A DNA stretch of 6,953 nucleotides, from assembly GCA_948482865.1 (NCBI GenBank), contig CAOMHR010000084.1, positions 1 through 6,953 of the forward strand. The letters are read 5' to 3'. Shown here piece after piece: positions 1 to 5,750 of the stretch; the first letter of the stretch is position 1, and each line of letters opens with the position of its first letter. Below the pieces are notes generated by a model. It had not been told where the DNA came from. It saw only the letters and a list, made by a program, of their open reading frames with translations, and searched no databases. Source of the DNA: Christensenellaceae bacterium (GTDB taxonomy: Bacteria > Bacillota > Clostridia > Christensenellales > Borkfalkiaceae). A program made the translations under genes and the position numbers.

Positions 1-589
1 CGCACAGTATGCTTGGAACGACCACTGCCGCAACCATTAACTTTGCCGTCTTATTTTCATAAATAAAGTTTAATACAGATTCGTCAACGCTTTCGTCGTT
101 TTCGTGTTCGAGATCGGCGGACTGCCCTGCAATCATTCCGTTTATTCCGGCACAATCGCATATAAATTTTGCGGCGGAAACATACTCGTTTCCATTAAAA
201 CATTCACCGAAAAGCAACGAATAGGCAGTGTTCAATAGTCCGTCGCCCGCAAGAACCGCATTCCCCGTACCAAAAACTTTATGGTTCGTCAGCCTGCCAC
301 GGCGGTAATCGTCGTTATCCATTTCGGGCAAATCGTCGTGAATAAGCGAATAAGTATGTATTAACTCGAGAGCAAGGGCATAATTCGATAATTTTTCACG
401 CTCAACTCCCAATAATTCGCCCACGGCAAACATAAGTACAGGTCTTAACCTTTTCCCGCCCGATTTTAAACTGTATTTTAAACTTTCCGCCAACTTTTCG
501 GGCTTACAGTTTAACCCGCGGCAAAAATCTTCAAGCAAACCGTCAAAACCGGTCAAATATTCATTGTACTTTTCTTTATAAGAAATCAA
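1..589 (-). CDS. ispA: Farnesyl diphosphate synthase (polyprenyl synthetase), partial at 3' end
   Basis: This is a trans-type prenyltransferase that condenses IPP with DMAPP and GPP to make farnesyl diphosphate, the precursor of undecaprenyl carrier lipid and quinone tails. My translation gives 196 residues before the left edge of the window; the family is usually about 290-300, so the C-terminal third and the second Asp-rich motif are outside. Visible signatures are GGKRLRP (residues 44-50, IPP binding), HTYSLIHDDLPEMDNDD (about 78-94, the first Asp-rich motif in the bacterial short-chain form with a two-residue insert, followed by RRG), AGDGLL (about 114-119), GQSADL (155-160) and KTAKL (180-184, usually KTGAL). 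The aromatic Tyr80 five residues before the first Asp fits a farnesyl product. The start is a TTG at 589-587 that overlaps the folD stop (TTGA), with AGGAG six bases upstream; no in-frame ATG fits. It is the last visible gene of the cluster and probably translationally coupled to folD. Confidence 0.95.
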   Translation of the reverse strand, partial: MISYKEKYNEYLTGFDGLLEDFCRGLNCKPEKLAESLKYSLKSGGKRLRPVLMFAVGELLGVEREKLSNYALALELIHTYSLIHDDLPEMDNDDYRRGRLTNHKVFGTGNAVLAGDGLLNTAYSLLFGECFNGNEYVSAAKFICDCAGINGMIAGQSADLEHENDESVDESVLNFIYENKTAKLMVAAVVVPSILC

Positions 590-1437
590 CCTTTGCTCCT
601 TATCGCCGACAAATAAGTATTATACATCAGCATAGTTATTGTCATAGGTCCGACCCCGCCGGGTACAGGGGTAATATATGAACATTTTTCTTTAACCGAA
701 TCAAAATCAACGTCGCCGCAAAGTTTACCGTTTTCAGCCCTGTTCATTCCTACGTCAATTACAACAGCGCCGTCTTTGACCATATCGGCAGTAATAAACT
801 TAGCTCTACCGACCGCTGCTATAATTACGTCTGCGCCTAAACATTCCTGTTTCAGATTTTGAGTTTTACTGTGACATACGGTTACCGTTGCATCCGCATT
901 CAAAAGAAGCAATGCCATAGGCTTACCTACAATATTTGACCTGCCGACAACCACGGCTTTCTTACCGCAAAGATTAACGTTGCAGCTTTCAAGCATCTTC
1001 ATAACGCCGTTAGGGGTGCACGCTACTATGCTTTCTTTACCCTGGCATAATTTGCCGATATTATTTTCAGAAAAGCCGTCCACGTCTTTATAATCCGGAA
1101 TAATCCTGAGCGCGCTTTCGCTATCGATATGGTCAGGCAACGGCAGCTGGACAAGTATTCCGTCTATTTCATTATTTTGCGCCAGTTCATAAAGAAGGTT
1201 TTCAAGCTCTTCCTGTGTTACCGCACCGTCAAGGCGGTATGAGTAAGACTTTATTCCCACTTCTTCGCATGCCTTTATTTTATTTCTGACGTAAATCTGC
1301 GAAGCAGGATCTTCACCGACAAGAACCACGGCAAGCCCTATGTGCCTGCCGTTATCTTTTGTGAATTTTTCAACTTGCGTTTTTATATCTGCACGCATTT
1401 TTGCTGCAATCTCTTTTCCGTCTATAATTTTATACAC
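586..1437 (-). CDS. folD: Bifunctional methylenetetrahydrofolate dehydrogenase / methenyltetrahydrofolate cyclohydrolase
   Basis: FolD oxidises 5,10-methylene-THF to 5,10-methenyl-THF with NADP+ and hydrolyses it to 10-formyl-THF, supplying one-carbon units for purines and formyl-Met-tRNA in the cytoplasm. The 283-residue length is typical. The N-terminal catalytic domain holds YVRNK, with Tyr49 and the catalytic Lys53, then DGILVQLPLP (92-101) with Gln97, and KDVDGF with Asp120; these match Lys54, Gln98 and Asp121 of the E. coli enzyme. The Rossmann domain shows VVVGRSNIVGKP at about 162-173, and PGGVGPMT lies near the C-terminus. The start codon is GTG (1437-1435), preceded by AGGGAG about seven bases upstream. 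The gene overlaps the 3' end of nusB by 8 bp and its stop overlaps the TTG start of ispA, so nusB-folD-ispA form a tight operon. In many Bacillota xseA and xseB lie directly after folD; they are absent here. Confidence 0.98.
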   Translation of the reverse strand: MYKIIDGKEIAAKMRADIKTQVEKFTKDNGRHIGLAVVLVGEDPASQIYVRNKIKACEEVGIKSYSYRLDGAVTQEELENLLYELAQNNEIDGILVQLPLPDHIDSESALRIIPDYKDVDGFSENNIGKLCQGKESIVACTPNGVMKMLESCNVNLCGKKAVVVGRSNIVGKPMALLLLNADATVTVCHSKTQNLKQECLGADVIIAAVGRAKFITADMVKDGAVVIDVGMNRAENGKLCGDVDFDSVKEKCSYITPVPGGVGPMTITMLMYNTYLSAIRSKG

Positions 1438-1834
1438 AGTTCTTCTCCCTGATTATTTCGGCAAGAATTCCGCTTAAAAAGGACGCGCTTTTTGCAGAAG
1501 AATATTTTGAAGCAATATTCGCCGCTTCATTTACGGAAACGGCTGCCGGCACTTCGCCGAAATACAGTATTTCTGCAAGCGCAATAAACAAAATGCTTCT
1601 GTCCGCAGGGAAAAGGCGCGATTCGGGGAAAAGTCTTGAATGCTTATCCAGAATATCTGCAAATTCTTCTTTGTGTTCTTCAACAATTTTTAAAATGCTT
1701 TCACAATAAGAAATATCTTGATTATCTAATTTTTCTCCTTTGTACATCGCGCTTTTAAAAGATTCGCCACAATCGCTGTTGAATTGCGAAGCAAATATTA
1801 TCTTAAAAAGTGTCTCTCTTGCTACCGTTCTCAT
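1430..1834 (-). CDS. nusB: Transcription antitermination factor NusB
   Basis: NusB is a small all-helical RNA-binding protein that pairs with NusE (ribosomal protein S10) on boxA of rRNA leader transcripts and supports antitermination. The 134-residue length fits the family. Family features are the N-terminal RTVARETLFKIIFASQF helix, where RxxARE begins the typical pattern, and the C-terminal block ADRSILFIALAEILYF...VPAAVSVNEAANIASKYSSAKSASFLSGILAEI (about 77-128), which follows the usual pattern 'R...AxxELL...P..V.INEAVELAK.....S..FVNGVL'. The ATG at 1834-1832 has GGAG (1840-1843) five bases upstream. A 12-bp hairpin separates it from the Asp23-like gene, and its end overlaps the folD start by 8 bp. 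It probably shares a transcript with folD and ispA. Confidence 0.95.
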   Translation of the reverse strand: MRTVARETLFKIIFASQFNSDCGESFKSAMYKGEKLDNQDISYCESILKIVEEHKEEFADILDKHSRLFPESRLFPADRSILFIALAEILYFGEVPAAVSVNEAANIASKYSSAKSASFLSGILAEIIREKNCV

Positions 1835-1855
1835 TTTTACTCCGTTAAATACAAA

Positions 1856-1882
1856 TATTCCCTTAAAAAATTTAAGGGAATA
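1856..1882 (-). promoter_or_regulatory. Intergenic hairpin between the Asp23-like gene and nusB
   Basis: A perfect inverted repeat with 12-bp arms (TATTCCCTTAAA and its complement) and a 3-nt loop lies in the 58-bp gap. On the transcribed minus strand it is followed by TTTGTATTTAACGGAG, a T-rich but interrupted tail that runs into the nusB ribosome binding site. The stem is AT-rich with a three-GC core. It may be a weak or partial terminator/attenuator or an mRNA processing or stability element; a strong terminator is less likely because the U-run is broken and the downstream genes have no obvious promoter of their own. Confidence 0.55.
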
Positions 1883-1892
1883 GCGTAATATT

Positions 1893-2228
1893 TTACAATG
1901 CCGAATTTTCGGGGAAATTTACGTCCTGAATATGAACGTCAACCTTCGCAACCTTATATTTCGTCATCGACTCGACGTTGTGCTTTATGGACTGCTGAAT
2001 TCTGAAAGCGAGCGACGGCACGTTATACGATGCGTCAACTTTAACGCTTATATCAGCAATAATTCCTTGTTTATCAAAATTGAGTTTAATACCCCTGTTC
2101 TTTGAATTGAGAAGGGAAACACCGTCAACTTCGCTTATAGCGAGCGAAACAATACCGCTGACTATACCGGAATTATAAGTAATTTTTCCTTTCTGTGTAG
2201 ACGTGGGGTCATGCCTGATGTGTGCCAT
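1893..2228 (-). CDS. Asp23/Gls24 (DUF322) family protein, YqhY-like
   Basis: A 111-residue member of the Asp23/Gls24 family. The family block GKITYNSGIVSGIVSLAISEVDGV is followed by an alternating beta/alpha pattern ending in VAKVDVHIQDVNF, as is usual. No signal peptide or membrane segment is visible. In Bacillota a gene of this family (yqhY) often lies between the spoIIIA/acc region and nusB, which supports YqhY rather than its paralogue YloU. In B. subtilis YqhY has been linked to control of acetyl-CoA carboxylase, but the accB and accC genes that usually lie next to it are absent here. I chose the ATG at 2228-2226 because AAGGAG lies six bases upstream; reading could be extended to a TTG at 2258, but that would place the ribosome binding site inside the gene. 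A sigma-A-like promoter lies immediately upstream. Confidence 0.92.
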   Translation of the reverse strand: MAHIRHDPTSTQKGKITYNSGIVSGIVSLAISEVDGVSLLNSKNRGIKLNFDKQGIIADISVKVDASYNVPSLAFRIQQSIKHNVESMTKYKVAKVDVHIQDVNFPENSAL

Positions 2229-2246
2229 TATTATCTCCTTAGCGTT

Positions 2247-2275
2247 AGTATAACACAATATTTTAAAATTTGCAA
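2247..2275 (-). promoter_or_regulatory. Candidate sigma-A promoter for the Asp23-nusB-folD-ispA group
   Basis: On the minus strand TTGCAA (2275-2270, 4 of 6 to TTGACA) is separated by exactly 17 bp from TATACT (2252-2247, 5 of 6 to TATAAT). The element sits in the 56-bp gap after the spoIIIAH stop codon. The expected start of transcription is near 2240, at the edge of the AAGGAG ribosome binding site (2240-2235), so the 5' leader would be only about a dozen bases. The promoter would give vegetative expression of the housekeeping genes independent of the sporulation-specific upstream promoter. This is inferred from sequence match and position only. Confidence 0.55.
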
Positions 2276-2284
2276 CTTACAAAC

Positions 2285-2770
2285 TTAAATTTGTGAGTAA
2301 ACAGGCATAATTATTACATTGCCGGGTTTTACGTTTGCTTCTTTGGAAAGGCAATAGTAAATTGTAACCGCAGTATTCGAGTCAAGCTCGTTTGAATTTA
2401 CGAAAACATTTACGTTATCAGAATCCATACCTATTGAAACAACCGCGTCGGCAAAGCCTTTTGATTTTATCATGGTTTCAAGCACAAGCTCTTTTTCCAT
2501 AATTTCAACTAACTTCATCTTCATATTAACAGCTTCGTTATACTTTTCGCTACCTTCTTCATAGAGCGCGATAACACTGTCAAGCTGAACGAGTTCTTCG
2601 CTTCTGGTAGTCGTCCTTTCGGTACGGTAAGTGGTGAAATAGTTTGCAGTCGCCAATGCGCTGTCGCCGTTAGCTACTCTGGATTTAGCAAGCAGTACGT
2701 TTAAAACTGCAGTTAACGCAAGTAAAAATACGAGTGATGACATTACGATGATTTTTTTCTTTTTGGTCAT
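2285..2770 (-). CDS. spoIIIAH: Stage III sporulation protein AH (compact form)
   Basis: SpoIIIAH is the mother-cell membrane protein whose outer domain binds forespore SpoIIQ across the septum and forms a ring of the feeding-tube channel. It has one N-terminal membrane anchor (about residues 7-28, after a KKKK stretch), then the family motif FTTYR at 45-49, a helical region to about residue 100, and an EscJ/YscJ-like ring-building domain beginning KGFADAVVSI and ending PGNVIIMPV. At 161 residues it is clearly shorter than the 218 of B. subtilis; the difference is almost all in the linker between membrane anchor and FTTYR, about 16 residues here. The ATG at 2770-2768 has a strong AGGAG six bases upstream, which overlaps the TAA stop of spoIIIAG. 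It is the only spoIIIA cistron with a good ribosome binding site. Confidence 0.95.
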   Translation of the reverse strand: MTKKKKIIVMSSLVFLLALTAVLNVLLAKSRVANGDSALATANYFTTYRTERTTTRSEELVQLDSVIALYEEGSEKYNEAVNMKMKLVEIMEKELVLETMIKSKGFADAVVSIGMDSDNVNVFVNSNELDSNTAVTIYYCLSKEANVKPGNVIIMPVYSQI

Positions 2771-2780
2771 AAAGTTCTCC

Positions 2781-3140
2781 TTATACAGTCATTGAATAGA
2801 TTGCAATAATATTTTTTTGAATGTTTAACGCAGTTGAAACAGCGTTTAAAATGTTGCTTCTGGTCATTATATTGTCTGCTCCGTCGCAAACAATTACCAC
2901 ACCTTGGATCTCTCCGTCATTTTCCGATACCATAACGTCCGTTGCTCCAACCCCTTCAATACTACTCAAAATTCCGATCAGCTTGACTTCCGTCACGCTT
3001 TTCTGAGTATCGGTTTTGGACACGTCGGACAATTTTGTACTTTTGTTAATAAAATATACGGCGCCGATAAGTATTGCAATAAGCAAGACCACTATGATAA
3101 TTTTTTTATTCTCTTTCACGTAATCAAGGACTTTTCGCAT
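2781..3140 (-). CDS. spoIIIAG: Stage III sporulation protein AG (minimal ring-building form)
   Basis: SpoIIIAG forms a large ring in the intermembrane space as part of the mother cell-forespore channel. The protein has a basic N-terminus, one membrane segment at about residues 13-31, a short linker, then a ring-building domain: helix EVKLIGILSSIEGV, strand GATDVMVSEN, strand EIQGVVIVCDGADN, helix SNILNAVSTALNI and last strand NIIAIYSM. The motif IEGVG...GVVIVCDGADN is diagnostic for the family. Length is 119 residues against 229 in B. subtilis; the long insertion between the first two strands of the domain is missing and the linker is shortened. The ATG at 3140-3138 lies inside the 3' end of spoIIIAF (17-bp overlap), and no Shine-Dalgarno sequence is visible, so translation probably depends on ribosomes finishing spoIIIAF. 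Confidence 0.93.
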   Translation of the reverse strand: MRKVLDYVKENKKIIIVVLLIAILIGAVYFINKSTKLSDVSKTDTQKSVTEVKLIGILSSIEGVGATDVMVSENDGEIQGVVIVCDGADNIMTRSNILNAVSTALNIQKNIIAIYSMTV

Positions 3141-3558
3141 ATACTGTTATATTTATATATCCGAGTTTTTTCAAATATGCGTAAATATCTGAAATTAATT
3201 TATCGTTTTCAGAACTTGTCTGCACACTTACGCTATCAACCTTAAATTTCCCTTCGCTGTATACAATATTAACCTGACAGTCGCATTCTTCGGTATATTC
3301 CTTATATAAAAGTTTTTCAAGGCTTTCGCTCTGGTTTTTTGTATAAACCGAAGCAACGTATTCGGTATCGTATAACGTTTCCCCTGTGGAAGACGGTTTT
3401 AATTTAAAAATCCCCGTTATCGGCTGAATCAGAACAAGGATACACGCCATCCGCATTACGAAAACTATGGTTTTATTTAATTTACCGTGCGGAATTATCA
3501 GAGAAACTATGACTGATAAAAATATTACGGCTGCCGCCGTCAAGAGATATGTTTTCAT
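3124..3558 (-). CDS. spoIIIAF: Stage III sporulation protein AF (short form)
   Basis: SpoIIIAF is a membrane part of the SpoIIIA complex. Two membrane segments are visible near the N-terminus (about 4-23 and 30-50, the second followed by QPITGIFKL, a typical family feature), then an extracytoplasmic domain containing KLLYKEYTEECDCQVNIVYSEGKFKVDSVSVQ and a C-terminal strand INITVYA, resembling the ring-building folds of AG and AH. It is 144 residues long, shorter than the roughly 200 of B. subtilis. The start ATG overlaps the spoIIIAE stop as ATGA (3558-3555), and no Shine-Dalgarno site precedes it. Assignment rests on the two-helix N-terminus, the pattern of the C-terminal domain and position between AE and AG. 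Confidence 0.9.
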   Translation of the reverse strand: MKTYLLTAAAVIFLSVIVSLIIPHGKLNKTIVFVMRMACILVLIQPITGIFKLKPSSTGETLYDTEYVASVYTKNQSESLEKLLYKEYTEECDCQVNIVYSEGKFKVDSVSVQTSSENDKLISDIYAYLKKLGYINITVYAKSP

Positions 3559-4823
3559 ATAAAACTGTTTGCCGAATTAATAATAAGCATTATTATGAGC
3601 GAGTACATAAATGCAACCGTCAAAAGCCCCGCAATGAAATATTCTATATCCTTTGACAGGTCTGACAAAAGATTGTAAAGAACGTTTTCGCCTATCGGCT
3701 GCACGATTGCGCCAACCAACTTTAATATAAGGGAGAACGAAGCCAACAATATTATCGGTCCTAAAAGCTCGAATAACAGCAAAACCAAACCGCACACGCC
3801 AACCGAACTTTTTATAAGAAGACCGGCAGACGTAAGCATATCAAAACCACTGGATAAGAAATTACCAACAATTGGAACCGAGTTACTTACCGCATACTTG
3901 GTGGCTTTAAATAAAATACCGTCAAACAGCGATGATGCCGAACTTTGCGCGGTAATAAAAATACTGAATACCGTTACGGTAATTCCTATTACCCACTTCA
4001 TTATACTTTTCACAAACGCAGATACGCCGGTAAAAGACATTTGCGGGTTGAGTTTTGACATAAAATTTAAAATTATAACCGTAATAGTCGCCGGAAAAAT
4101 GAATCCGCTAATAATTTCTATTGCGCCGCTCGACAAAAAAATTGCAGACGGCTGATAAATGGCAGCGGTTCCTGTTCCGCCTGTGAGTACGGTTAAAGTT
4201 GCAAGTATTGGCGTTATAATTTCAATTTGCTTTTTTACACTGTCAATACAGGTAATACAGTCCGAAACTATTCCAACCAGCATTGAAGCAAGCAATAAAA
4301 TAATCAGCGCGTAACACGCAAGATGAACTATTCTGGAAGTCGATTTGCCAAGCAAGCTACCTTCCGCCGAACTCACTATCGCAGACAAAAGCGCGACTGC
4401 CGTTATTTCAGCAAAGACAGGTATAAGTTTAATTACATTTTTAAATATTACGGAAAAAAGTTCGCCTATAAATCCGCTGTAATCGGTATTAAGGTTTCCT
4501 TTTACTAAATATTCGACTATTTCGGACGCGGTGCTGCCAAAATTATATAGATAGCTGTCAGAATTTTCATCTAAGTACTTTTGCAGTTCTGACAAGTCCA
4601 GATCTTCCAAAAGATCAGAGATGCTTTCCGACAGCTGTTCTCCGCCGTCGCCGTCCGCAATAGCGCTAATCCCACCTATTACAGCTACTAAAACCGCGCA
4701 CAAAATTAAAAATGTAAGTAAAATAAACCGTTTTTTTACACCAGCTCTATAAGTGATACAATGATTTTGTATGTACTGTTTAGTATCGGGACGGATACTA
4801 CGAATATAATTATTTTTCCGCAT
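3555..4823 (-). CDS. spoIIIAE: Stage III sporulation protein AE (N-terminus uncertain)
   Basis: SpoIIIAE is the large polytopic membrane protein of the SpoIIIA complex. After a hydrophobic signal-like segment (KKRFILLTFLILCAVLVAVIGG, from about residue 30), there is an acidic extracytoplasmic stretch (SESISDLLEDLDLSELQKYL) and then about seven membrane segments. Family-typical stretches are TPILATLTVLTGGTGTAAIYQP (about 204-225), AVSNSVPIVGNFLSSGFDMLTSAGLLIKSSVG (near 310-340) and the conserved C-terminal membrane region. From the ATG at 4823 the product is 422 residues, with an 88-bp overlap into spoIIIAD and a 29-residue polar N-terminal extension before the signal segment. Starting near the signal segment would give about 394 residues, close to the 399 of B. 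subtilis, but no ATG, GTG or TTG is in frame there. The stop overlaps the spoIIIAF start (ATGA). Confidence 0.94.
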   Translation of the reverse strand: MRKNNYIRSIRPDTKQYIQNHCITYRAGVKKRFILLTFLILCAVLVAVIGGISAIADGDGGEQLSESISDLLEDLDLSELQKYLDENSDSYLYNFGSTASEIVEYLVKGNLNTDYSGFIGELFSVIFKNVIKLIPVFAEITAVALLSAIVSSAEGSLLGKSTSRIVHLACYALIILLLASMLVGIVSDCITCIDSVKKQIEIITPILATLTVLTGGTGTAAIYQPSAIFLSSGAIEIISGFIFPATITVIILNFMSKLNPQMSFTGVSAFVKSIMKWVIGITVTVFSIFITAQSSASSLFDGILFKATKYAVSNSVPIVGNFLSSGFDMLTSAGLLIKSSVGVCGLVLLLFELLGPIILLASFSLILKLVGAIVQPIGENVLYNLLSDLSKDIEYFIAGLLTVAFMYSLIIMLIINSANSFI

Positions 4824-5128
4824 AAAACCAGCTTGTCCGCAGTGCTTTCAAAGCCAAGTTCCTTAACGGAACTTGCTGTAAGCTCTACAAGGAAACCTAT
4901 TCCTACAATTTTAAAGATTATTCTAATAATGTCGTTGTCTATTCCTGCGCCTTCGGTAAATGATTTAATAAATTCAACGCTTTCAGTCAGATAATCGAAA
5001 GCGTATAAAAACATTATTATACCGCCGGCAGTCAGACACAGCGGCACAAGACCGGACTTATGGTTTTTTAAAATTAAAGCGCAAACCGCAGTTATTACGG
5101 CAATACAGCAAAGGCGTAATATATACAT
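4736..5128 (-). CDS. spoIIIAD: Stage III sporulation protein AD
   Basis: SpoIIIAD is a small integral membrane protein of the SpoIIIA channel. The 130 residues match the family length. It has hydrophobic segments at about 4-20, 28-45, 66-85 and 100-125; a diagnostic stretch is IIFKIVGIGFLVELTASSVKELGFESTADKLVLCGKIIIFVVSVPIL, where GIGFLVELTASS and the GF.S.ADK pattern are typical. The start ATG overlaps the spoIIIAC stop by one base (TGATG, 5130-5126), without a Shine-Dalgarno site, suggesting translational coupling. Its last 88 bp are shared with the annotated 5' end of spoIIIAE in a different frame. Confidence 0.95.
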   Translation of the reverse strand: MYILRLCCIAVITAVCALILKNHKSGLVPLCLTAGGIIMFLYAFDYLTESVEFIKSFTEGAGIDNDIIRIIFKIVGIGFLVELTASSVKELGFESTADKLVLCGKIIIFVVSVPILNSTYKIIVSLIELV

Positions 5129-5325
5129 CAGAAAATGTCAAACAATTGCCTTATCTGTGTAAACAGGTCGGCAATCATAGAAATTACTACCGTCAAAACT
5201 ATTATTAACCCTACAAGACTTACAACCGTAGCAATATCATCCCTGTCCGATTTTTTTAAAACCTGACAGATTATGGTAACTATTATGCCGACGACGGCGA
5301 TTTTAAAAATTATACTTATATCCAT
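5128..5325 (-). CDS. spoIIIAC: Stage III sporulation protein AC
   Basis: SpoIIIAC is a very small membrane protein of the channel, related in sequence to the N-terminal half of SpoIIIAD. The 65-residue product has two membrane segments (about 5-23 and 33-55) joined by a short polar loop, KKSDRDDIA, which is typical of the family, and ends in LFTQIRQLFDIF. The ATG at 5325-5323 overlaps the TAA stop of spoIIIAB by one base (TAATG), and no Shine-Dalgarno sequence is seen upstream. Length, two-helix layout and position between AB and AD make the call firm despite the small size. Confidence 0.95.
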   Translation of the reverse strand: MDISIIFKIAVVGIIVTIICQVLKKSDRDDIATVVSLVGLIIVLTVVISMIADLFTQIRQLFDIF

Positions 5326-5750
5326 TAAGCTAAAAGAACTGCCGCCATAACTCCGATCAGAAAAAATATTTTCACATATAGCGAACTGTATTTTTTATAG
5401 TCGGTGTAGCTTTCTTCCTTATATTTTTTTAACGTCTGCTTTCTCTCGGACAAGTAATCCACCTGTGAAAGAGCGTCCGTTTTACCTAAATTCTGAACGT
5501 AATCCCTAACAACCGTATCATCTGCACCTTTCAAAACGCTCTCGCCGTTTAATATTTTAGATACGAATTTAAACGGTGCGGCAATAGTATTCATTGACGA
5601 ACGGGAAAATTTCAGAGTAAGAATCAGTTGTTCGTTAAACTCATACAACTCTGAAAAAACCTGCATTCTCTTCTTTTTATTTGCCGACAGAAATACCCCT
5701 ATCGAAGTCGTCAACGCCACTACGGCAATAAGTATTAAAATTTTTATCAT
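5325..5750 (-). CDS. spoIIIAB: Stage III sporulation protein AB (short form)
   Basis: SpoIIIAB is a bitopic or two-pass membrane protein thought to link the AA ATPase to the membrane parts, with likeness to GspF-type secretion proteins. An N-terminal hydrophobic segment (about 2-22) is followed by KKKRMQVFSELYEFNEQLILTLKFSRSSMNTI, an amphipathic stretch that corresponds to the family's conserved region after the first membrane segment. A long charged helical region (about 95-122, including ERKQTLKKYKEES) precedes a C-terminal membrane segment (about 126-140). It is 141 residues, about 30 fewer than B. subtilis. The ATG at 5750-5748 lies 74 bp inside spoIIIAA in another frame and has no Shine-Dalgarno site; it is kept because the expected N-terminal membrane segment starts here. 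Confidence 0.9.
   Translation of the reverse strand: MIKILILIAVVALTTSIGVFLSANKKKRMQVFSELYEFNEQLILTLKFSRSSMNTIAAPFKFVSKILNGESVLKGADDTVVRDYVQNLGKTDALSQVDYLSERKQTLKKYKEESYTDYKKYSSLYVKIFFLIGVMAAVLLA

Noticed and set aside
2228..2258. Ten-residue longer N-terminus of the Asp23-like protein from TTG at 2258
   Set aside because: The ATG at 2228 has an ideal AAGGAG site that would otherwise be inside the coding sequence, and the extension has no family resemblance.
2276..2297. Possible terminator hairpin at the end of spoIIIAH
   Set aside because: The stem has a mismatch, is AT-rich, overlaps the stop codon and has no clean U-run after it.
2821..3245. Plus-strand open frames of 61 and 113 codons
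   Set aside because: They run opposite spoIIIAG and spoIIIAF, which carry recognisable family motifs, and look like antisense shadows.
3577..3795. Minus-strand 72-codon open frame
   Set aside because: It is out of frame inside the conserved C-terminal region of spoIIIAE.
3898..4155. Plus-strand 85-codon open frame
   Set aside because: It lies wholly opposite spoIIIAE, whose protein is clearly recognisable; the antisense product resembles no family and has no upstream ribosome binding site that I could see.
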